Under the pieces are notes generated by a model. It was given only the letters and a program-made list of their open reading frames with translations, did no database searches and was not told the origin of the DNA. The translations under genes and the position numbers were made by a program. DNA of 64,000 nucleotides, from assembly GCA_903873485.1 (NCBI GenBank), contig CAIQOO010000101.1, positions 19,492 to 83,491 of the forward strand, read 5' to 3'. Origin of the DNA: an uncultured beta proteobacterium (GTDB taxonomy: Bacteria; Pseudomonadota; Gammaproteobacteria; Burkholderiales; Burkholderiaceae_C). Every line of letters starts with the position of its first letter. The stretch's first letter is position 1. Below, one piece after another: positions 57,428 through 64,000 of the stretch.

Positions 57428-59401
57428 TCAATAATGGCCCGCCAACTGGCGTTCCGAGGTTTTGTTGGAATACAGATAGGCACCCTTCTTGTTACCCCAC
57501 CAGACCACCTCGCGGCACCAGCGCTGCAAATCATCATAGTATGCTGCGGATCTTTCCACGTGCACTGTGGTTGGTTTTTTCTGTATTTCTGCCATTTTTC
57601 CGGAACGTATGTTCTGGTAAAAACTGATCAAATCAAAATCCAGGTCAACATGAATGTCGGAGGTTACACCGGGTTGTTTGATGAGTGCAATATTCAATTT
57701 CAGGGCATCCGCAAGCACATGTTGCGCCATTGACTCTGGATTCTCGACCAGTTGGCTGCGCAGCAGGCGATCGGCTTCTTCGTACAAAGCGGCCAGACGT
57801 CCTTCCACGGATAATCGGATAAACTGGAATTCATCTGCCGGCCAATAGATACCAAGGTATTCTTTGGAATAGACATATTCCGAACCGCCCTGCTGGATGG
57901 AGCTGGCTTCCTGCAAAAAGAAATCCCTTATCTGCGCAATCAGCGGATAGTCGTCCGCGCTGACGTTCATGAAGGATTCAATCAATTCACCATAATGCAT
58001 TCCGGTACTTTGGTGCTGCACCATCAAGGGTATCTGCATGATTTTGTCAAAGTACAAAAACGCGGTCATCCAACTGAAGGCACGTGTACGCCGCCACTCT
58101 GCCGGTGGGGTGGCGTGTGTGCTGATAACAAGTTCCTGGTATTCGGCAACATCATCTTCGGACACCAGCTTTTCACCGTGAATATTGATGATCTCGGAAC
58201 GAACCACCTGGATGCCATATTGTTTCTGGTAGGCCGGATTACCCATCTCGGCATTGGGCAGGATGGACAGGTTATTGAACTGAATTCGGTTGTGCTGTCC
58301 ATCCTGTATCAGGCGACTGACCCCGGCTACAAAGGTCTGGTAGGTCTCTCCGGGCAGACCCAAAATCAGATCACTATAGGTTTCCACTCCGTCCAGCGTA
58401 AAACGCCGCTGCAGTTCGGAATAGGTCGCCGTGGAGATATTGTCGCGTTTGATCGCAACCAGTGTCGGCATGTCAACGCTTTGCATGGATAATGCAACGC
58501 CCTTGTTCAGTCCGGCATCGGAAAGTATTTTTTGGGCCAGATAGGCGCGTTCCGTGGCATTTTTGGTATTTTGAACCGACAGTGCCACGGGATATCCGGT
58601 TTTGGCTTTGACCTTTGCTACATATTCTGCAATTTCAAGATCGCGCTTTTGAATCCCAAAATTGGCATCGCAGCAGAAGATATATTGAATTTTTTTGTCG
58701 GCAAACCAGTCGGCTTCGGCCATCAGGCGATCCATGCCAAACTTCGTCACTTTGGCCGCTGTAGCTGATCCCCAATCACAAAAGGTGCAACGAAACGGAC
58801 AACCACGGTTGGTTTCCCACAGTCCAATCCAGGCTTCGTGGGGATTGGCTGCCATCAGGGTATCGAACGTGCCTTCCAGGAAGGGCGAAGGAACTTCATC
58901 CAGCTCCCTGAACCGCTCACGTGCCGGGGTGCGTATATAGTTTGAAGCGGCATCTACGAAGCTGATGCCCGCAATGGTAGCCCAGTCCCGGCAGGGGAAC
59001 TGGTCCAAAATCTCCACAAAGGTTTTTTCGCCCTCATTGTGTACCGCAAGGTCAATAAAGGGGTTTTGACGCAACCAAGGCTCAGGTAAATCCGGCACAT
59101 GCGGCCCGCCCAACACGATCAGTATGTCCGGTTTGGCGGCTTTCAATCTGCGCGCAATTTCCAGAGAAATTTCATGGTTCCAGACATACACACTCAAGCC
59201 CACAATGTCTGCGATTTTCAGTCGCTCCACGATGGTGGTGATGGATTCCCGTTTGTATATTCCCGGCAGAAAATGCAGCCGGCCCGGATTGCGGGCATTC
59301 TTTTCTGCATACACCTGCAGCAGACCCGTCGAATAGGGGAGGTAATTCTGGCCTGAAAAACTGTTGTTGATTTGAACCAGACCGACGCAAATATGTTCCA
59401 T
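57428..59401 (-). CDS. B12-binding-domain-type radical SAM protein (second)
   Basis: PDILIVLGGPHVPDLPEPWLRQNPFIDLAVHNEGEKTFVEIL; NRGCPFRCTFCDWGSATAAKV. Confidence 0.87.
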   Translation of the reverse strand: MEHICVGLVQINNSFSGQNYLPYSTGLLQVYAEKNARNPGRLHFLPGIYKRESITTIVERLKIADIVGLSVYVWNHEISLEIARRLKAAKPDILIVLGGPHVPDLPEPWLRQNPFIDLAVHNEGEKTFVEILDQFPCRDWATIAGISFVDAASNYIRTPARERFRELDEVPSPFLEGTFDTLMAANPHEAWIGLWETNRGCPFRCTFCDWGSATAAKVTKFGMDRLMAEADWFADKKIQYIFCCDANFGIQKRDLEIAEYVAKVKAKTGYPVALSVQNTKNATERAYLAQKILSDAGLNKGVALSMQSVDMPTLVAIKRDNISTATYSELQRRFTLDGVETYSDLILGLPGETYQTFVAGVSRLIQDGQHNRIQFNNLSILPNAEMGNPAYQKQYGIQVVRSEIINIHGEKLVSEDDVAEYQELVISTHATPPAEWRRTRAFSWMTAFLYFDKIMQIPLMVQHQSTGMHYGELIESFMNVSADDYPLIAQIRDFFLQEASSIQQGGSEYVYSKEYLGIYWPADEFQFIRLSVEGRLAALYEEADRLLRSQLVENPESMAQHVLADALKLNIALIKQPGVTSDIHVDLDFDLISFYQNIRSGKMAEIQKKPTTVHVERSAAYYDDLQRWCREVVWWGNKKGAYLYSNKTSERQLAGHY

Positions 59402-59424
59402 GGCATGCTCCGAATATATTCAGC

Positions 59425-60498
59425 TCAGAACGGCCCTTTGAAGCTTTTGTAAAAATCAGTCATGGCCTTGTGCTGTGGAATGATTACACCATGCTCTATT
59501 TTCCCCCGTACCAGTCGGGCCACGGCATCAATGGTTCGGTGCAGATCAGGGTAGTAAATATCTTCCAGCGCCTTGGCGGTGGGACAGGGTGCCGCAGCCA
59601 TTCCCAGATTGACGACCGGGGCTTTGAGCACGGACGGATCGGTCTCCGCGACGATACGGCATACCTCCGCCGCTACGCCATAGGCCAGCCACGAGGTGTC
59701 GGCAACCAGCAATCGACCTGTTTTTGCAACGCTGGACATGATGAGGGCACGGTCCGGGTTGGAGATGTTGTGCAGGTCAATGACTTCGCATTCGATCCCA
59801 AAATCGGCCAGATAGGATGCAGCGCGAAGCGCTTCCAGCACCATGATGGAGGTGGCCACAATGGTTACATCACTGCCTTCGCGTGCCAGTCTGGATGCCA
59901 GAGGGTTTTCTACCGGGGGCCGGTTGCTGGTATCAAAGGCCAGGTCGTACATCAACCGGTGTTCAAACACGATGACAGGCCCCTTGTGGTGCGCCACCGC
60001 ATGTGCGTAACTTTGCACTATCGCATCCGGGGTGGAGGGCATCAACACCAGCAGTCCCGGAATATGGGCAAACAGCGATTGCAACGACTGTGAGTGCTGC
60101 GCGCCTTGCCCCCAAGACCTGCCAATGACCATGCGCACCAACATCGGAACACGAAACAGCCCGCCAAACATGTACCGGTATTTGGCCGCCATGTTGATGA
60201 GTTGGTTCATTGCCAACAAGCCAAAATCAGCGCGGATATGGGTATTGATCGGGTACAGACCGGTCAAGGCTGCGCCCACGCAGATGCCGGTGACTGCGTC
60301 CTCAGACAGGGGTGTTTCAATGACGCGTCCGGGAAATTCGGTACGCAAATTGGTGGTGGTGCCAAAGATGCCTTTGAAGTCGCAAACGCCTTGGCCAATA
60401 AGGATGGTGTTCGGATGGTCGGTCAATGCGCTGCGCATGGCAACGGCCAAGCCGTCGCGGTAGGTGGCGATTGCTGGAAGTCTGTGAGGTGTGTTCAT
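59425..60498 (-). CDS. Pyruvate/acetoin dehydrogenase E1 beta-like TPP enzyme (copy 2)
   Basis: TILIGQGVCDFKGIFGTTTNL; ETPLSEDAVTGICVGAALTGLYPINTHIRADFGLLAMNQLINMAAKYRYMFGG; SWGQGAQHSQSLQSLFAHIPGLLVLMP. Confidence 0.88.
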   Translation of the reverse strand: MNTPHRLPAIATYRDGLAVAMRSALTDHPNTILIGQGVCDFKGIFGTTTNLRTEFPGRVIETPLSEDAVTGICVGAALTGLYPINTHIRADFGLLAMNQLINMAAKYRYMFGGLFRVPMLVRMVIGRSWGQGAQHSQSLQSLFAHIPGLLVLMPSTPDAIVQSYAHAVAHHKGPVIVFEHRLMYDLAFDTSNRPPVENPLASRLAREGSDVTIVATSIMVLEALRAASYLADFGIECEVIDLHNISNPDRALIMSSVAKTGRLLVADTSWLAYGVAAEVCRIVAETDPSVLKAPVVNLGMAAAPCPTAKALEDIYYPDLHRTIDAVARLVRGKIEHGVIIPQHKAMTDFYKSFKGPF

Positions 60499-60516
60499 GG
60501 CAAGTGGGCAACAGGT

Positions 60517-61506
60517 TCAGATGACATCGGTCAGCAGTTCGGAGATGTCGGGCACAGGGCTGGCCTCGGCAAAGGCGACGGCGGCTGCAATTTCTGTATC
60601 CAGTTCCGGGCGCAGTGCATGGATCAGGGCCGCGTCCTGGCACAGGGCATCCTCGGCTTTCCATGCATCCATGTCCGCTTGTGAGCGGTACCCGGCAGCA
60701 AAGTCTTCGCCTGGCCCCACATGCTCCTTGTAACGGCAGGTGATGACCTCCAGCAACCGGGGTTTTCCATCCTGGCGAATGGCTGTGGCGATGCTGGCGG
60801 CGGCATCTCCCACTTTGAGAAAATCCCAGCCTTCTTCCAGCCGCATAGACTCTATTCCATAGGCTCGGGCGTGTTGGTGTATCTGATAAGACTGGCGTTC
60901 AGCCAAATTGGCGTGTACTGCCAGACCGTTGTTTTCGCAGAGAAAAAATACGGGCAGGCTGTACAAGGCGGCAAAGTTCAAGGACTCGTGGTAGGTTCCC
61001 TGCTCGGTGGCACCATCGCCGAAGCACACCACGCTCAATCCATCCTTTTTTTGTATCCGGTGGGCCAAGGCGGCACCCACGGCCAGCGACAGGGTGGACG
61101 CAACCACCGCCGAAGCGCCCATCACGCCCACACTAGGGGCCGCCAAGTGCATGGAGCCCGCCTTGCCTTTGGAAACGCCGGTAGCCCGACCATACAACTC
61201 GGCCATCATCAGGCGCAAATCGCCACCTTTAGCGAGGTAGAACGCGTGGCCGCGGTAGGTGATGAACAGAAGGTCTTCCTTGCGCAAGGCTTCGCAGACA
61301 CCTACTGCAACCGCCTCCTGGCCGATGGACAGATGCATCGGGCTCTGAATTTTGTCGAAAGGGTACAACTCGATGAGTTTTTCTTCCACAAGTCTGATTC
61401 TGAGGGCTTCCCGAAACAGTTTTCGGTAGCGTTGGATATCCGATGGCGGCGTGTGCATGTCGTGGGATGGCGATTGCGGGAAGATCATTTGCTGATAAGA
61501 CCTCAT
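60517..61506 (-). CDS. Pyruvate/acetoin dehydrogenase E1 alpha-like TPP enzyme (copy 2)
   Basis: SPMHLSIGQEAVAVGVCEALRKEDLLFITYRGHAFYLAKGG; VVCFGDGATEQGTYHESLNFAALYSLPVFFLCENNGLAVH. Confidence 0.88.
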   Translation of the reverse strand: MRSYQQMIFPQSPSHDMHTPPSDIQRYRKLFREALRIRLVEEKLIELYPFDKIQSPMHLSIGQEAVAVGVCEALRKEDLLFITYRGHAFYLAKGGDLRLMMAELYGRATGVSKGKAGSMHLAAPSVGVMGASAVVASTLSLAVGAALAHRIQKKDGLSVVCFGDGATEQGTYHESLNFAALYSLPVFFLCENNGLAVHANLAERQSYQIHQHARAYGIESMRLEEGWDFLKVGDAAASIATAIRQDGKPRLLEVITCRYKEHVGPGEDFAAGYRSQADMDAWKAEDALCQDAALIHALRPELDTEIAAAVAFAEASPVPDISELLTDVI

Positions 61507-61750
61507 GGTTGATATGACGCTCGCCCGCATGGCTTTGCAAGACGGCCCGGCAGAGGTAAACGTCGCCGCAGCACTTTGGAACAAGTTCGAATGGAAGCCG
61601 AGTTTAATCGATGGAGTCTGCGCAAAAAAATAACGGGGATTTCCACACCATTTGGCATACAATCGACGCACGCCATTCGCCGATGATATGCGCGTGCCAG
61701 GATCGTTTCCGGACGGTCATTTTTTTCACAATTCCCTTGAGATTTAGACA

Positions 61751-62749
61751 ATGATCGTCAGCAGGACACCGTTTCGCGTCTCATTTTTTGGCGGCGGTAC
61801 CGATTATCCGGCCTGGTATAAGGAAAATGGTGGGGCGGTACTGAGTGCATCCATCAACAAGTACTGCTACATCACCTGCCGCCATCTGCCCCCCTTTTTT
61901 GACTACAGATACCGGATACGGTATTTCAAGCGGGAGGAGGTGAATACCATTGATGAAATCGAACATCCGACGGTGCGCGAGAGCCTGCGCCTCATGCAAT
62001 TGGACAAGGGACTGGATATTGTTCACCACGCCGATTTGCCAGCGCGCACCGGAATGGGGTCGAGTTCGACCTTCACCGTTTGTCTGCTGCATGCACTGTA
62101 CGCGCTCAAGCATGAGATGCCGACCAAGCGGGAACTGGCCTTAATGGCCATTCATATTGAGCAGAATTTGCTGAAGGAAAATGTGGGCTCGCAGGATCAG
62201 ACTATTGCGGCTTTTGGCGGATTTAACCGGATTGATTTTGGTGGGCCGCAGGAGTTTGCGGTAACGACCCTAATAGTGGATCCAGCTAAACTTGCATCGT
62301 TGCAGGCGCATTTGATGCTGTTTTTCACGGGATTTCAACGAACAGCTTCTGAAATTGCGAGGAAACAGATTGAATGTATTCCGGCGAGTACGTCCAATCT
62401 AAGGCAAATGATGGAAATCGTGGAAGATGCGCAAAGAATACTGACCAGCCAAAACCGCAGCATTGCCGAATTCGGGCTGCTATTGGGTGAGCAATGGCGG
62501 ATCAAGCGAAGCCTGACCGCCCAGATTTCCAATCCTGAAATTGATGCCATTTACGACAACGGCATGAAGGCCGGTGCCATTGGTGGAAAACTGTTGGGTG
62601 CCGGAGGCGGCGGGTTTGTGCTGTTTCTGGTGGAGCCCGATCATCAGGAATCTGTGCGCCGTGCCCTCAGCAATCTGTTGTATGTGCCCTGCCGGTTTGA
62701 CCATCTGGGAAGCCAGATTATTTACCATGTCAAAGATGATGATTACTGA
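61751..62749 (+). CDS. hddA: GHMP kinase, D-glycero-D-manno-heptose 7-phosphate kinase-like
   Basis: MIVSRTPFRVSFFGGGTDYPAWYKENGGAVLSASINKYCYI; LPARTGMGSSSTFTVCLLHAL; GAIGGKLLGAGGGGFVLFLVEPDH. Confidence 0.8.
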   Translation: MIVSRTPFRVSFFGGGTDYPAWYKENGGAVLSASINKYCYITCRHLPPFFDYRYRIRYFKREEVNTIDEIEHPTVRESLRLMQLDKGLDIVHHADLPARTGMGSSSTFTVCLLHALYALKHEMPTKRELALMAIHIEQNLLKENVGSQDQTIAAFGGFNRIDFGGPQEFAVTTLIVDPAKLASLQAHLMLFFTGFQRTASEIARKQIECIPASTSNLRQMMEIVEDAQRILTSQNRSIAEFGLLLGEQWRIKRSLTAQISNPEIDAIYDNGMKAGAIGGKLLGAGGGGFVLFLVEPDHQESVRRALSNLLYVPCRFDHLGSQIIYHVKDDDY

Positions 62750-63527
62750 ATCCGTGCAGGCTGTGGACGCACTTATTTTATGCGGAGGCCTAGGGAGCCG
62801 ACTGAAAAGTATGTTTCCGGATCGGCCCAAAGGTCTCGCCTCAGTGGCCGGAAGACCGGTGCTGGACATTCTGGTGGATGACCTATTGCAGCAGGGATTT
62901 CGAAGAATCATTCTCTGCGTTGGACATATGAAGGAGCAAATTATTGGATATTATGAACATCGTAAAGATGCACAATATATATTCTCATGTGAAAATGAGC
63001 CTCTGGGAACCGGGGGGGCGGTTGCACAGGCACTTCCCCTAGTGAGCGGGGAGTCCATGCTGATCATGAATGGGGACTCTTTTTGTCGGGTGGACTATTC
63101 TGGGCTCGTTCAGTTTCACCAGGCAAGAAAAGCACTAGCATCGATTGTGCTAGTGACTGCGGATGAGCGCAGGGATTGCGGCGTGATTGTAATGGGCGAG
63201 GAGGATCGTATTCTTTCCTTTAGCGAAAAACCGTCCGTACAGGAACCGGAAGGCGAGTTTATCAATGCTGGAGTGTATTTGTTGCAGAAAAAGGCTTTTG
63301 ACAAAGTTCCCTGGAAAGTGCCATTTTCACTTGAGCAGCAACTGTTTCCTTCGCTGGTGGATAGTCGGCAGTGCTATGGCATTTTCGTGGCCGGCACTGT
63401 GACGGATATTGGAACGCCAGAAAGGTATCTTAGCGCCAATGCCGCAGTAGTGCAGTCGCATTGTGCGATGAATATAGATGCTGGTGCTGACAAAGCAACA
63501 CGTTTCCTCAGATATTGTTTTGACTGA
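62727..63527 (+). CDS. hddC: Sugar-1-phosphate nucleotidyltransferase (HddC-like)
   Basis: VDALILCGGLGSRLKSMFPDRPKGLASVAGRPVLDILVDDLLQQGFRRIILCVGHMKEQI; MIMNGDSF; overlaps hddA-like kinase. Confidence 0.7.
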   Translation: MSKMMITESVQAVDALILCGGLGSRLKSMFPDRPKGLASVAGRPVLDILVDDLLQQGFRRIILCVGHMKEQIIGYYEHRKDAQYIFSCENEPLGTGGAVAQALPLVSGESMLIMNGDSFCRVDYSGLVQFHQARKALASIVLVTADERRDCGVIVMGEEDRILSFSEKPSVQEPEGEFINAGVYLLQKKAFDKVPWKVPFSLEQQLFPSLVDSRQCYGIFVAGTVTDIGTPERYLSANAAVVQSHCAMNIDAGADKATRFLRYCFD

Positions 63528-63610
63528 CTGAAATCGATGTCGCTTTGTCAGTGTGGGTATATATATGTCTTGAGCGCGGTAAAAATTGAAACTTTCCGGT
63601 ATCAAGGACT

Positions 63611-63630
63611 AATATTAAAGTATTAATATT
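63611..63630. repeat. AT-rich 20-bp inverted repeat
   Basis: AATATTAA-agta-TTAATATT, perfect 8-bp arms. Confidence 0.8.
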
Positions 63631-64000
63631 TCTGAAACTGGATTAATTTTCGAGTACTTCTGGAAAATATTTCTAATATAATAGTTAAGTTAATTAAATA
63701 TTTTCTTTTTCTCCGTAAGCTTTTGACTTATAACGAAACATAAAATCAGGATACGTATCTAACAACATGTTTTCTCCGCAAACCAGAGTGATAATTGAAC
63801 TGATAAATAATATCTGCCACACCAACGCAACAGGCATTTACGAGTGTTATAAACGCATGATATAGATGACTTATCATGACATAGATACATATAGATTCTT
63901 TAACTAACTAGTTTATACTTCATAAATATTTAGTGCTTCGGCGCTGTGTGGGTATACAAAACTAATAATTAATTTATAAATTAACGATGTTGACTTCTCG

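Overview
The window looks like a GC-rich betaproteobacterial chromosome, probably Comamonadaceae/Rhodoferax-like (inferred from gene content and a short interspersed repeat family; no database was used). Bases 1-35.8 kb are mostly core: DAHP synthase, mpl, tlpA-like, accB-accC-prmA, a DUF3426 protein, a histone-H1-like protein, ampD, pilR/pilS-like, a ccsA/YpjD-like gene, ffh, a chemotaxis operon (cheY-cheA-cheW-cheR-cheD plus a CheZ-like small ORF), a REC-HisKA_3 / NarL-type pair, and the full fliF-G-H-I-J-K-L-M-N-O-P-Q-R operon with divergent fliE. From ~36 kb to the end is a large accessory glycan island. It contains a TPR-GT41-GT4-TPR glycosyltransferase, two B12-binding-type radical SAM proteins, methyltransferases and nucleotide-sugar enzymes (UXS-like, Gmd-like, RmlC-like, reductase-like). 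It also has a heptose-kinase/nucleotidyltransferase pair and, most unusually, two separate pyruvate-dehydrogenase-E1-like alpha/beta pairs with no E2/E3. Best candidates for something new: (1) the duplicated TPP-E1 pairs embedded in a GDP-heptose-like pathway, possibly making two-carbon-branched sugars; (2) a short interspersed repeat family whose copies bracket a decayed locus, sit at the flagellar/glycan boundary, and appear three times in frame inside fliK; (3) a toxin-antitoxin cassette placed between an SDR gene and a degenerate partial copy of it; (4) an identical-type C-terminal GSI[D/E]LF peptide on two chemotaxis proteins.
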